The notes: generated by a model not told the origin, from the letters alone. A stretch of 64,000 nucleotides of DNA from Ruegeria conchae (GCF_000192475.1 NZ_AEYW01000023.1:62001-126000); one strand, 5' to 3'. Positions 18,230-27,097 are shown, numbered from the stretch's first letter. Translations and numbers: made by a program.

Positions 18230-18256
18230 TGCGTTCCCTTTCCTTCAGGCCGCGGC

Positions 18257-19243
18257 CTATAGCATTGCAGGCACAACCTGATCAGGCGGTCGATGGCCGT
18301 CCTCGAATGTCTTGATGTTGATGATGACCTTCTCACCCATCTCGATCCGACCTTCGAGCGTGGCCGAACCCATATGAGGCAACAAAACTACATTTGGCAG
18401 TTGCCGAAGGCGAGGATTTACGTCTGTGCCCTGCTCATAAACATCCAAGCCCGCGCCAGCAATTTCTCCCGCACGGATCATCCGGGTCAACGCGTTTTCG
18501 TCTACGACTTCACCACGTGAAGTATTCACGATCACAGCCGAGGGTTTCATCAGCTTCAATCGCCGCGCATTCATCAAGTGAAATGTCGACGGCGTCGACG
18601 GGCAATTGATCGAAATGACATCCATTCGTGCAACCATCTGGTCAAGGCTTTCCCAGTAGGTCGCTTCCAACTCTTGTTCAATCTCTGGGCGCAGGCGGCG
18701 GCGATTGTGATAGTGCACCTGCATTCCAAAGGCACTTGCACGGCGGGCAACTGCCTGCCCGATCCGGCCCATACCAAGAATACCCAACCGGCGTCCACCA
18801 ACCCTGCCACCCAGCAAGGCAGTCGGAGCCCACCCGGCCCAATCGCCTTTTTGCATTACGCCCAGCCCCTCAGGGATTCGCCGAGTGACAGCCAGGATCA
18901 GTGCCATCGTCATATCTGCGGTATCGTCGGTCAGTACGCCTGGAGTATTCGAAACAAGAATGCCCCGCTGCCGCGCTGTCGCTACATCTATATTGTCGAC
19001 ACCCGCACCGTAGTTCGCAATCAAGCGCAAATTCTCGCCTGCATGCCCCAAAATACCGCCATCAATGGTATCGGTGATGGTTGGGACCAGCACATCTGCT
19101 TCTTTCACTGCGGCAGTCAGTTCTTCGCGTGTCATGGGATCATCGTTGTCCCGCAGCTTTACATCGAAAAGCTCGCTCAACCGGGTTTCCACCGCTTCGG
19201 GTAACCGTCGCGTAACGACAACACTCAGACGTTCTCTTGGCAC
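18257..19243 (-). CDS. NAD(P)-dependent D-2-hydroxyacid dehydrogenase (glyoxylate reductase type)
   Basis: About 328 aa. The Rossmann motif LGILGMGRIGQAVARRASAFG and the catalytic Arg (NTSRGEVVDE), Glu and His (LLPHMGSAT) of the D-isomer-specific 2-hydroxyacid dehydrogenases are all present, and NYGAGVDNIDV is the GyaR/GRHPR-like N-terminal segment. The start is the GTG at 19243, because GGAGGG stands 5 nt before it and the protein then begins with the usual RERLSVVVTRRLP; the ATG upstream at 19312 lacks a ribosome site. It probably reduces glyoxylate or hydroxypyruvate in the cytoplasm and is operonic with the FAD-linked enzyme downstream. Confidence 0.88.
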   Translation of the reverse strand: MPRERLSVVVTRRLPEAVETRLSELFDVKLRDNDDPMTREELTAAVKEADVLVPTITDTIDGGILGHAGENLRLIANYGAGVDNIDVATARQRGILVSNTPGVLTDDTADMTMALILAVTRRIPEGLGVMQKGDWAGWAPTALLGGRVGGRRLGILGMGRIGQAVARRASAFGMQVHYHNRRRLRPEIEQELEATYWESLDQMVARMDVISINCPSTPSTFHLMNARRLKLMKPSAVIVNTSRGEVVDENALTRMIRAGEIAGAGLDVYEQGTDVNPRLRQLPNVVLLPHMGSATLEGRIEMGEKVIINIKTFEDGHRPPDQVVPAML

Positions 19244-19379
19244 CTTAGCCCTCCTACCGCTTTGCAAACAGCCGCGCGCCATGGCATCGTGGCGCAGGAT
19301 TACACGGGGCACAAGAACCCCTTGGGCATCGTCTCAACCTTTTTTACGCACGATCGACAGGCATAAGAGCAGACAGGCA

Positions 19380-19901
19380 GTGAGTGCTAGTTTTTCAGTG
19401 AATCGCCATTTTGTGGCGTTGATCTCGGTGTTTCTTCTCGCGTTTGGCGTTGTGGCCGCGTCTGCGCAGGAAAAACGTGGCCAAGTCACGAATCTGCCTC
19501 TACCCCGATATGTCTCAATGAAAGCGGCCGAGGGTAATGTGCGCCGCGGCCCATCTCTGACCCACCGAATCGACTGGGTGTTCAAGCGACGCGGCATGCC
19601 GCTGCAGATCACGGCTGAATACGGAAACTGGCGCAAAGTGCAGGACCACGACGGCGCGGGGGGTTGGGTTCACTACGCTCTGCTTTCAGGCGTGCGGACT
19701 GTTCTCATAGAATCCGACTTGCTGCCGGTTTACACCCTGCCCGACTCAAATTCGCAGGTGAACGCGCATTTCGAAACCGGGGTTGTCGCCCGACTAGAGC
19801 AATGTACACCGGATTGGTGCCGCATTTCGGCCGGCGGCTATCGTGGCTGGACCCTCAAGAACAATCTTTGGGGGGTCGATCCCTCTGAAATTCGGGAATA
19901 A
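19380..19901 (+). CDS. Exported SH3-domain protein
   Basis: About 173 aa if the GTG at 19380 is used; a GTG at 19398 is an alternative, and neither has a good Shine-Dalgarno. A signal peptide (FVALISVFLLAFGVVAASAQ) precedes two SH3-like repeats: one around GNVRRGPSLTHRIDWVFKRRG...WRKVQDHDGAGGWVHYALL and one around ...VVARLEQCTPDWCRISAGGYRGW. This is the bacterial SH3_4-type (PF06347) periplasmic protein, presumed to bind peptidoglycan or other envelope ligands. It is divergent from the hydroxyacid dehydrogenase and convergent with ferritin. Confidence 0.8.
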   Translation: MSASFSVNRHFVALISVFLLAFGVVAASAQEKRGQVTNLPLPRYVSMKAAEGNVRRGPSLTHRIDWVFKRRGMPLQITAEYGNWRKVQDHDGAGGWVHYALLSGVRTVLIESDLLPVYTLPDSNSQVNAHFETGVVARLEQCTPDWCRISAGGYRGWTLKNNLWGVDPSEIRE

Positions 19902-19929
19902 CCACCCCTTATCCTGAATTCTGTGTTGG

Positions 19930-20439
19930 TTAACCCTCGGCTTGCCCGCTGCCGCGCTTGGCCAGTTCCTGATCCAGCAGCAATAGATTCCAGCGATCTC
20001 CGTTGGCCGCCTTGGCCTTATCCAAGATCGAAGTGAACAAATCCTCTTCCTCGATCTGCTCTGCCAAGAACCAGTTCAACATATTCTGCGTACTGTATTC
20101 CTTGACCTCGTGCGCCAGTTCGAACAACGCATTGATCTGCCCGGTTACTGTCTGTTCTTGCGCCAGAGCCTGTTCGAGCACATCAACAGGCGATTCATAT
20201 TCCGTTTGCGGCTTGGCGATCCCCTCCAGGTTGATCCGGCCACCCCGCTTGGCGATAAAGTCGAAAATACGCATTGCATGAGTATCTTCTTCTACGGAAT
20301 GCCCCCGGAACCAACTGGCGAAACCTGGCAGGTCCTGCGCCTCGAAATAGGCCGACATCGCCAGATAGGTATACGAAGCATGAAGCTCATTATTTATTTG
20401 CTTGTTCAATGCCTCTGCAACTTGCAAGTTCAGCTTCAT
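19930..20439 (-). CDS. Non-heme ferritin
   Basis: 169 aa, the standard length of FtnA-like ferritin. The four-helix ferroxidase residues are in place: NNELHASYTYLAM (Glu), SVEEDTHAMRIFDFI (Glu and His), and LAEQIEEEDLF in the fourth helix. It stores iron as a ferrihydrite core in the cytoplasm. The ATG at 20439 is supported by AAGGAG 7 nt upstream; the longer open frame to 20475 would read through the promoter palindrome. It is transcribed alone from a promoter that overlaps a perfect 12-bp palindrome. A separate bacterioferritin is encoded at 49675. Confidence 0.93.
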   Translation of the reverse strand: MKLNLQVAEALNKQINNELHASYTYLAMSAYFEAQDLPGFASWFRGHSVEEDTHAMRIFDFIAKRGGRINLEGIAKPQTEYESPVDVLEQALAQEQTVTGQINALFELAHEVKEYSTQNMLNWFLAEQIEEEDLFTSILDKAKAANGDRWNLLLLDQELAKRGSGQAEG

Positions 20440-20471
20440 AATAGGCTCCTTTTTTGGATAGCGGACAATAA

Positions 20472-20483
20472 TCACCTAGGTGA
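20472..20483. promoter_or_regulatory. Perfect palindrome TCACCTAGGTGA in the ferritin promoter
   Basis: A 12-bp perfect palindrome lies 33 bp upstream of the ferritin start. On the minus strand a TTGAAA (-35-like) is followed 17 nt later by TAGGTG (-10-like), so the palindrome would overlap the -10 region and could be a repressor site. It does not match the TGA-N9-TCA or Irr-type boxes I know, so the regulator is open. Confidence 0.5.
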
Positions 20484-20763
20484 GTGATCGGGAATTTTCA
20501 ATCGTCATATTTTTATTTTAACACAATATTTCAACAGGTTAATATGCGCATCATGCAATTGAAACGCAGTCGCAGGTTGAAGTTCATATGCATAAACCAA
20601 AAGCTGCGCCTTTGCCAAGAAATCCAAGAAACACTCACCTGAACCAATCCTTGGAATTCACCATCTTTTCAGTATTTCGAACACTTACCAAAGAGCGGTA
20701 GACATCACCAAACCGCTGTCAGAAAAATTTGCAGATCGATATGATATTTGTCCAAAAAAGCCC
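20484..20763. other. AT-rich intergenic region between ferritin and tRNA-Gln
   Basis: No gene is seen. The stretch is clearly more A+T-rich than its neighbours. It contains the ferritin -35 region at its left end, and the tRNA promoter begins at its right end. Confidence 0.5.
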
Positions 20764-20792
20764 TTGAACCCCGAAAGCAACAGTCGTAGATA
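20764..20792 (+). promoter_or_regulatory. Promoter of tRNA-Gln
   Basis: TTGAAC at 20764-20769 and TAGATA at 20787-20792 are separated by 17 nt, close to the sigma-70 consensus. Transcription would begin a few bases before the mature tRNA 5' end at 20805. Confidence 0.6.
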
Positions 20793-20804
20793 GCCGCTCA
20801 CCGT

Positions 20805-20879
20805 TGGGGTGTAGCCAAGTGGTAAGGCAGCGGTTTTTGGTACCGTGTATCGTAGGTTCGAATCCTACCACCCCAGCCA
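20805..20879 (+). tRNA. tRNA-Gln (UUG anticodon)
   Basis: A full cloverleaf can be drawn: acceptor TGGGGTG pairs with CACCCCA, the anticodon stem GCGGT/ACCGT encloses loop TTTTGGT with anticodon TTG at 20837-20839, and the T-arm GTAGG-TTCGAAT-CCTAC is perfect. The genome encodes the 3' CCA (20877-20879) after discriminator G. A terminator follows directly. Confidence 0.97.
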
Positions 20880-20883
20880 TAAG

Positions 20884-20916
20884 AACAAGGGCACCACGCG
20901 GTGCCCTTTCTTGTTT
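20884..20916 (+). terminator. Terminator of tRNA-Gln
   Basis: AAGGGCACC (20887-20895) and GGTGCCCTT (20900-20908) form a 9-bp stem with loop ACGC, extended by AAC/GTT pairing after a small bulge and followed by a T-rich run. Confidence 0.85.
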
Positions 20917-20937
20917 GGTGTCCAACTTGGTGTCCAA
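20915..20937. repeat. Tandem 11-bp direct repeat TTGGTGTCCAA after tRNA-Gln
   Basis: TTGGTGTCCAA occurs at 20915-20925 and again at 20927-20937, separated by one C. It lies immediately 3' of the tRNA terminator at the left edge of a stretch with a phage-gene remnant, so it may be part of an old attachment site. Confidence 0.55.
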
Positions 20938-21101
20938 ACGCTCTTTTCAGCGCTTGGTGCGCCTTTAACCAAGCAAAGCTGTCACAACCTCAAAGGATGC
21001 CAGACCGCACAGCAGAGCCGATAGCTGCAAACGTGAGTTTGCCCGAGTGTTGAGGCGGATCACCAGTTGGCGGCTGGTGGGCGATGCCCAATACCGGCAA
21101 C

Positions 21102-21476
21102 TTAAGTAAGTATTCGTCGCATCTCTCTTTGCAACGCCGCTCTGTTTCCTCGCGAACGTTTGTCTGTTGCCGCGGTGTGATTGATGCCGATCAGACGAGA
21201 CCTGGCTATAATCTGAGAATTCAGCGAAGCAAGCACGTCAATGCGCGGATTCTTCTTTGGAACGTCCGATTGGATCACGTAGCCTTCTTCGCGAAGCGTG
21301 TCCGCTTCAGCACCAAAGTCAGCGATCAACATCGAAATTTGCACCAAATGGATCAGGTCGGAAGGTTTCCAATCGTTGTAGGCGCGCTGTTCCTGCAGCT
21401 TTTCAAAAGTGTAATCGCAGTTCTTGCCGCCGAAATAGGCAACCCTTTGGTTATTGTTGGGTCGGGGTCGACCGGC
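21102..21476 (-). pseudogene. Remnant resembling a phage terminase small subunit (P27-like)
   Basis: The frame is open from 21476 down to the stop at 21102 but has no ATG or GTG start with a ribosome site; a neighbouring frame opens with an ATG at 21505, suggesting a frameshifted 5' end. The readable protein (FGGKNCDYTFEKLQEQR, then NDWKPSDLIHLVQISMLIAD, LREEGYVIQ, KKNPRIDVLASLNSQ) follows the pattern of P27-type terminase small subunits: Trp/Asp-Leu-Ile helix, EG-x-V, NPR, VL. Terminase small subunits bind phage DNA ends for packaging. No large subunit, portal or integrase remains nearby. It sits 3' of tRNA-Gln, a typical prophage integration site. The family call is from memory of the pattern and is moderately sure. 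Confidence 0.5.
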
Positions 21477-21544
21477 TCACGGCGAGTGTTGGGCAGCCTT
21501 ATCATGGTTGTTTAGCGGCAATGACGTTGGGACAGGTCTGGCGA

Positions 21545-22801
21545 TCAACCCACTGCTTCAATGTCTGCACCAGTTTCGCCGGCCAGCAATCGACCAAGGT
21601 GAAACAAGATCAAGGGGTCGTCTTCGCACTCGGCCAAAAGCGCCGCAAAGGATTGGCGCGCTTTGGGGTCACTCGCCTCTAGCAGCTCATACGCCGCCTT
21701 GTAATCTCTCACTTGATCGGTGTCGACAAGCGCCTCTGACAAGGGTTCATAGCAGGTCACCGCTTGCGTTTTGCCTTTCAGCAAGAGTCTTCCAATTGGT
21801 CGGCCAGAGAAGTTGTCGATCCCCTTGGCAACACTTTCCGAAGTGCAGATGCGCGTCCCTATCGTCTTGTTGGCCTGTTCCAGCCTTGCCGCAGTGTTCA
21901 CAGCATCGCCATACGCTGTATAGTCGAAATAGCTCTTGCCGCCGAAATTGCCAATGATCGCATCGCCGCTGTTCACACCTATGCGCGTGTCTCCCAACGC
22001 GATGCCGCGATCCAGTAGTTTCTTCTGAAAACCTTGGGCAAATTCGTCGAGCGCCAAGGCGCAGGCCACCGCGTGCGCGGCATGTTCCGGGTCGTCAACT
22101 GGCGCACCGAATATTACTTGGATGGCGTCGCCTATGATTTTCATGACTGTTCCGCCGTGCGAAAAGATTGTTCGGGTCATGCCATCTAGGTATTCGTTGA
22201 GAATTTCGACGATCAGGTCGGAATCCGAGCTTTCTACCAGCTGAGTGAAATCGGCCAGATCAGTAAATAGAAAGGTTGCTACGCGGCGCTCGCCCTTGGC
22301 CTCTATTGCCTCTGGATCACGCGACAACGTCTCAACCACCGTAGGAGAGAAATACCGTGACAGCGTCAATCTCGCTTGCTCAGCTTTATCACGGGCCGTG
22401 CGCAATTGGCGGAGCAACTCAAGGTGTTCCAGCGTCTTGGCAATGGTCCGGTCGAGATCTTCGAACTCGATCGGTTTGGTCACGAAATCAAAAGCCCCGC
22501 GGTTCATAGCCGCGCGGATATTGTTCATGTCGCCGTAGGCGGAAACCATAACAGTTTGCAGATCAGTTTCCATCTCGCTCAACCGGTCAAGCAAAGTGAG
22601 ACCATCCATCCTGGGCATGTTTATGTCGGAAAGGACGATATCTATTTTAGGGTTCTCTTCGAGAACTTCGAGGGCGTGTTTGCCGTCATGAGCAAACAAT
22701 AGATCGAGTTCCCCTTCGCGTACGCGACGCCGAAACTTTTGCGAAATCAACGCTTCAAGGTCGGGCTCGTCATCGACAACAAGAATGCGAGGCGGCGTCA
22801 C
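21545..22801 (-). CDS. Response regulator with class III adenylate cyclase output
   Basis: 418 aa. An N-terminal receiver domain (residues about 5-120; acidic D10/D11, phosphoacceptor D59, VSA near 86, K109) is joined by a helical linker (120-150) to a class III nucleotide cyclase domain (about 172-350). Both metal-binding Asps are present (FTDLADFT, D181; KIIGDAIQVIFG, D225), as are the adenine-selecting Lys (K221) and the Asn/Arg of VNTAARLE (N302, R306), so it should be an active adenylate cyclase making cAMP. Its ATG overlaps the stop of the REC protein upstream by 4 nt. Phosphorylation by the upstream PAS kinase, directly or through the small REC, is the likely trigger. Confidence 0.93.
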   Translation of the reverse strand: MTPPRILVVDDEPDLEALISQKFRRRVREGELDLLFAHDGKHALEVLEENPKIDIVLSDINMPRMDGLTLLDRLSEMETDLQTVMVSAYGDMNNIRAAMNRGAFDFVTKPIEFEDLDRTIAKTLEHLELLRQLRTARDKAEQARLTLSRYFSPTVVETLSRDPEAIEAKGERRVATFLFTDLADFTQLVESSDSDLIVEILNEYLDGMTRTIFSHGGTVMKIIGDAIQVIFGAPVDDPEHAAHAVACALALDEFAQGFQKKLLDRGIALGDTRIGVNSGDAIIGNFGGKSYFDYTAYGDAVNTAARLEQANKTIGTRICTSESVAKGIDNFSGRPIGRLLLKGKTQAVTCYEPLSEALVDTDQVRDYKAAYELLEASDPKARQSFAALLAECEDDPLILFHLGRLLAGETGADIEAVG

Positions 22802-23184
22802 GTCGTATCTCCGACAAATTGTGAGAGCCGCTCTTTCAGTTCAACAAAATCGACGGGCTTGGTCAGGAACTGTTCCGCTCCCAGTTCCCGGACTTTCGCC
22901 TCGGTCGCTGCATCAACATAGGCGGTGATCATCATAACCGGTAATTCAGGCCAGCGAGCGCGTAGCTCCTGCAAAAGCTCGATTCCTGACATCCCGGGCA
23001 TGTTGATGTCCGAAAGCACCAACATCACTTCTTCTTTCGAATGACTTATTGCGTCCAAGGCCGACTCGCCAGACCCGGCAAACCCAAAACTGTAGACTCC
23101 TTTTCGTATCTCCCGCCGAAAATTTTGTTGAATCAGGTCTTGTGCGTCGGGTTCGTCATCTACCATCAGAATTTGTCCAGTCAT
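22798..23184 (-). CDS. Single-domain response regulator (CheY-like REC)
   Basis: 128 aa consisting only of a receiver domain: acidic D9/D10, phosphoacceptor D59 in LVLSDINMPGMSG, Thr in MMITAY (about 87) and Lys in FLTKPVDF (about 109). There is no output domain, so it acts as a phosphoryl shuttle, sink or protein-protein switch. It overlaps the histidine kinase stop and the cyclase start by 4 nt each, placing it in the middle of a three-gene relay. Its receiver resembles that of the cyclase (shared SDINMP, FRR/KFRR), suggesting duplication. Confidence 0.95.
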   Translation of the reverse strand: MTGQILMVDDEPDAQDLIQQNFRREIRKGVYSFGFAGSGESALDAISHSKEEVMLVLSDINMPGMSGIELLQELRARWPELPVMMITAYVDAATEAKVRELGAEQFLTKPVDFVELKERLSQFVGDTT

Positions 23185-26100
23185 GCTAGGTCCCCCTGAG
23201 AATGAACCGGGACCGAAACGTCAAAAATCGTGTGATCCCCTGGCTTACTGTCCACAGTCAATGTTCCACCATGCTGCTTGACGATGGTATCATAGCTCAA
23301 CGAAAGGCCGAGCCCTGTGCCTTCACCCGCGGGTTTTGTGGTGTAAAACGGTAGAAAAATTTTCTCCCTCATTTCTTCTGGAATGCCCGTACCATTATCG
23401 CGAATAGTGACGTTGACGCGGTCACCATTGGCTCGCGTCGATAGCCAGATCGTCGGTGAAAAGTCACCTTCTTCCGCGTCTTTACGTTTGTTGGCCGCAT
23501 ACATGCCGTTGCTGATGAGATTAAGAAAAACACGCATCAAATCCTGCGGATAGCAATCGATTTGGCCAACGTCAGGATCAATGTCGGCTCGTATTTCGAC
23601 ATTGAAACTGGAATCCTCCGCCCGAGCACCGTGATAGGCAAGGTTCAGCGCTTCTTCTGCTATCGGGTTTAGTGCAACACGTTGCAACTCGCTTGGCCCC
23701 TCGCGGGAATGCAGAAGCATGTTTTTAACGATGCTGTCAGCACGTTGACCGTGTTGGTTTATCTTGCCCATGTTGCCGCGTACTGTCTGCCATAGGTCCT
23801 TAGCTTCCTCGCGATCCTCTTCCTCCAGAGCAGCGATCGGGTCTTCTAATATCTCGTGTAATTCTTCCATCAACTCGCCAGACAATTTGGCAAAGTTGTT
23901 GACGAAATTCAGCGGGTTCTTGATCTCGTGGGCAATGCCGGCAGTAAGTTGGCCTAGGCTGGCCATCTTCTCGGACTGGATGAGTCGTTCTTGGGCTTGC
24001 CGCAGATCGTTGAGGGCTTGTTCAGCCGCATCACGCGCGTTGGAAATCTCCGCTTCACGCCGTTTTAATTCGGTGATATCGAAATACGTCAGCATGCGAC
24101 CGCCATCCGGCAGGTCCACGCATTGGAAACTCAACGTCATGCCATCAGCCCGACACAACTCGCCCGGTGGCATGTTTCCTGCCCGTATTGCCTCGACCCG
24201 CATGGACAGCCAGTCATCCCAGTCTTTCGGCGCGACATCATAGACTCCTGTGCCCTTGTTGTACTCTATCAGCTCCTGCATAGTTGGGCGCTGGTCGATG
24301 AATTTCTGATCGATGTTCCAAATTCGCGCAAATGCCCGATTTATTATACGCGCACGTAAATCCGGTCCCATGAACAGAATTCCATAGTCGACGTGATCGA
24401 TGACCGCGTTAAATTCTGCCAGTGCCGCTTTCAGAGCTTCGTCAGCGAGTTTGCGGTCCGTAATGTCAGTGTAAGTTGCAACTAGGCCGCCACCTTGGAT
24501 AGGGTTGCCGATAATCTCAATCACCGTACCATCAGGACGAATACGTTCAAATTTGTGCGGTAAGAATTTTGCGGCCAGTTCCACCCGCTCGCGCACTTGG
24601 GTGTCAATGTCGCCCGGCCCATATTCCCCTCGTTCAGCATTGAACCGAAATGCCTCTTCCATTGTGAATCCGGGGCGAAAGCGTTCGCGAGAAAACTCCA
24701 TGAGGTCGAGAAATTTCGAATTCAACGCAATTGTGCGCAGCTCTTTATCCACCAGCGTAATCCCCTGGCCCATGTTCTCCATTGTTAACTCGAGGATTGC
24801 TGATTGTTGTTCGATCTCCAGCTGTTTGGTCTTCAGTTCGGTAATGTCGGTATAGATCGAGACGATGCCACCATCCGAAGTGCGGTGATCCGTAATCTGC
24901 AGCCAGTACCCGGCGACTAGCTGTTCGCGTGGTTCGCCCGAGGCTTTCATGCGCTTTTCGGCAATTCTCTCAAGATACCCTTCTACTTCTCCTTCGGAAA
25001 GTGGAAATAGGCCGCGCTTGATGCCGGCACCGATGATCTCTTCGAATTTCACGCCGGGTACGACCTTGTCGGCGAGTTCGCTCATGTAGGTGCGGTAGCG
25101 CTCATTACATACAGCTAGCCGATCCTCGGCATCCCACAATGCAAAACCAGACGAAATCGCTTCAATTGCGTCTTCAAACCGCTGCCGTGCGGCCTGCGCA
25201 TCTGCCTCCCTGCGTTTGAATTCGGTTATGTCGTTGTAAACCATGATGCGGCCACCATCAGGCAGGCGACGTTCGTTGAGCATGATCCACACACCGTTGC
25301 CCAACTCTAGTTCCCAGTTCGCCTTTGGCTTCTCCCAAGCGACGCGGCGGGCAGCGATCCAACCGTCAACGCCGTCTGGATGTTCGGTAAACATCCCAAG
25401 CTCATAGCCGTTGCGGATCATGTCGAAGAATTCGCGGCCCTCATAGATTAGGTTGCTCAAATCGGCGCCGCCAGCGGCGTCGCTGAAGATCTGGACGTAG
25501 CGGTCGTTGAATAACTCGACGCGATTTTCAGGTCCCACCAAAAGCAAACCATCGGCGATCGTTTCAATTGCTCCGAGTAGCCGACCTTCAATTCGGGCAA
25601 TTCGTTCCCGTGCATCCCGGATTTCAGTTATGTCGCGCACGGCACCGACAAGCCGGACGACCCGGCCTTCGGCGTTTCGCACACCAACGCCTCGGTCGTG
25701 AACCCAACGGTAACCGCCATCACGCGCCCTCTGCCGGTAGTCACATTCAACAGCATCAGTCTCGCCCTTGAAATGGTTAACGATTGCCTTGACATAAGCG
25801 TCGTAATCATCCGGGTGGATCTGCTCGGCCCATCGTTCCGAAGACGAATTGGCCTCGTCCAAACTGAGTAGATCGTTCAGGTCAGCAGAGACAAACAGAA
25901 CATCATTGGTCACGTCCCAATCATAAATTCCATCGCTGGTAGCTTGAGTGACCAACTGGTATCGTTCCTCACTTGCGGCAAGGGCTGCATCCCGTTCAAT
26001 CTTGGGTGTAATGTCCCGAATTGCGGCCACCATACGCGTCGCGTAGCCGTTAGTGTCGCGAATCGAGGTGCCGTGATCCGATACCCAGCGCCACTTGCCG

Positions 26101-26765
26101 TTAGCTACTTTGAGTCGGTACTCACATTCCCATCGTTTCTTCTCGCCGGATATATGCGCCTCCAACTCTGACAAGTAAGAGGGCAAATCGTCGGGATGAA
26201 TAATGTCTTGCCATACCCACGTTCTCTCTCCCTTAGGACCGGTCTCAAGCCCTAGGAAAGTCTCAAGTCGTGGGGACGCATAAAACTGGTCGTCGGTAAT
26301 ATGCCAATCGTAGATTGCCTCTTCCGCAGCGTCTGAAACAAGCGCGTAGCGCTCCTCACTTTCTCGCAATGCTCTCTCTGCTTTTCGTTCGGCGGTGCGG
26401 TCCTGATAGGTGACCATCGTTCCTCCAGAGGCCGTTCTGCGATAGCTGATCGCTAGAACCTGCCCGTCTGCCATCTCATGCTCGAGCGCGCGCTCACCAG
26501 AGGCACCAATCTCGTTCATTCGATCGGCCACTAGCCGATCAGTGTTGCCCGCGCCAAAATCTCCGCGTTCGGCATTGAAATGCAGCAAATCTTCTAGACT
26601 AACACCACGGCGGCAGAGCTCTTGTGGGTAGCGTCGCATCTCGCGAAATGCGGGGTTGCAGTAAACCAATCGGAGTGCGTCATTGAATATGCCGACACCA
26701 ACATCCAGAAGCGCAATACCTTCTTCGTACCTGTCTGCTTGGCTTTTTTGGTCAGCGCCATTCAT
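23181..26765 (-). CDS. Cytoplasmic sensor histidine kinase with about seven PAS domains
   Basis: About 1194 aa. Reading PAS starts from repeated patterns such as LLDVGVGIFN, RYALVSDAAEEAIYDW, RYQLVTQATSDGIYDW, AIETIADGLLLVG, AIEAISSGFALWD, MENMGQGITLVD and VIDHVDYGILFMG gives seven PAS modules over roughly residues 15-930. A coiled coil leads to the HisKA box (SLGQLTAGIAHEIKNPLNF) and a HATPase with DNGTGIPE and TKPAGEGTGLGLSL. No signal peptide or membrane helix is seen, so signals are sensed inside the cell. The ATG at 26765 is preferred (G-rich ribosome site) over an in-frame codon at 26876. It heads an operon with a REC protein and a REC-adenylate cyclase. Confidence 0.92.
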   Translation of the reverse strand: MNGADQKSQADRYEEGIALLDVGVGIFNDALRLVYCNPAFREMRRYPQELCRRGVSLEDLLHFNAERGDFGAGNTDRLVADRMNEIGASGERALEHEMADGQVLAISYRRTASGGTMVTYQDRTAERKAERALRESEERYALVSDAAEEAIYDWHITDDQFYASPRLETFLGLETGPKGERTWVWQDIIHPDDLPSYLSELEAHISGEKKRWECEYRLKVANGKWRWVSDHGTSIRDTNGYATRMVAAIRDITPKIERDAALAASEERYQLVTQATSDGIYDWDVTNDVLFVSADLNDLLSLDEANSSSERWAEQIHPDDYDAYVKAIVNHFKGETDAVECDYRQRARDGGYRWVHDRGVGVRNAEGRVVRLVGAVRDITEIRDARERIARIEGRLLGAIETIADGLLLVGPENRVELFNDRYVQIFSDAAGGADLSNLIYEGREFFDMIRNGYELGMFTEHPDGVDGWIAARRVAWEKPKANWELELGNGVWIMLNERRLPDGGRIMVYNDITEFKRREADAQAARQRFEDAIEAISSGFALWDAEDRLAVCNERYRTYMSELADKVVPGVKFEEIIGAGIKRGLFPLSEGEVEGYLERIAEKRMKASGEPREQLVAGYWLQITDHRTSDGGIVSIYTDITELKTKQLEIEQQSAILELTMENMGQGITLVDKELRTIALNSKFLDLMEFSRERFRPGFTMEEAFRFNAERGEYGPGDIDTQVRERVELAAKFLPHKFERIRPDGTVIEIIGNPIQGGGLVATYTDITDRKLADEALKAALAEFNAVIDHVDYGILFMGPDLRARIINRAFARIWNIDQKFIDQRPTMQELIEYNKGTGVYDVAPKDWDDWLSMRVEAIRAGNMPPGELCRADGMTLSFQCVDLPDGGRMLTYFDITELKRREAEISNARDAAEQALNDLRQAQERLIQSEKMASLGQLTAGIAHEIKNPLNFVNNFAKLSGELMEELHEILEDPIAALEEEDREEAKDLWQTVRGNMGKINQHGQRADSIVKNMLLHSREGPSELQRVALNPIAEEALNLAYHGARAEDSSFNVEIRADIDPDVGQIDCYPQDLMRVFLNLISNGMYAANKRKDAEEGDFSPTIWLSTRANGDRVNVTIRDNGTGIPEEMREKIFLPFYTTKPAGEGTGLGLSLSYDTIVKQHGGTLTVDSKPGDHTIFDVSVPVHSQGDLA

Positions 26766-27097
26766 ATCCAGTTCCCCCCCGTGGAGAAGAATGACTGAGT
26801 CAAAGAGTTTAGTCAAAAAACCAACCGTAAAAGCTTGGTTATAGTGAACACGAGCTCTTGTAGAAAGTTCTTGCAATTCAAAGGGTGACGTAGCTTACCG
26901 CTCCAGAGCTTACCAAGCCGACAAACCCGTTCCACCAGCCTTTAGGTCACGTGCGTTAGTTACGGCATCCCCGTAAGGTCCGCTTTGTCCCGCACAGCGG
27001 TCATTGAGGCAATACGCAGCGAAGGTTTGCTCTGAGCCCAAATCGACGGATGCTGCGCTGGGGTTAAATGTCCGCTTTCAGCGAGCTAAATCGGCGG
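26766..27097. other. Intergenic region between PAS kinase and repeat-protein gene
   Basis: About 330 bp without a convincing gene on either strand. Both flanking genes are read leftward, so it holds the kinase promoter region and the 3' end of the repeat-protein gene. The part near 26960-27060 resembles degraded coding sequence, but I cannot assign it. Confidence 0.4.

Noticed and set aside
20719-20937. 72-codon minus-strand ORF with VGFEPTIHGTKNR
   Set aside because: It is antisense translation of tRNA-Gln and its terminator, a well-known false protein.
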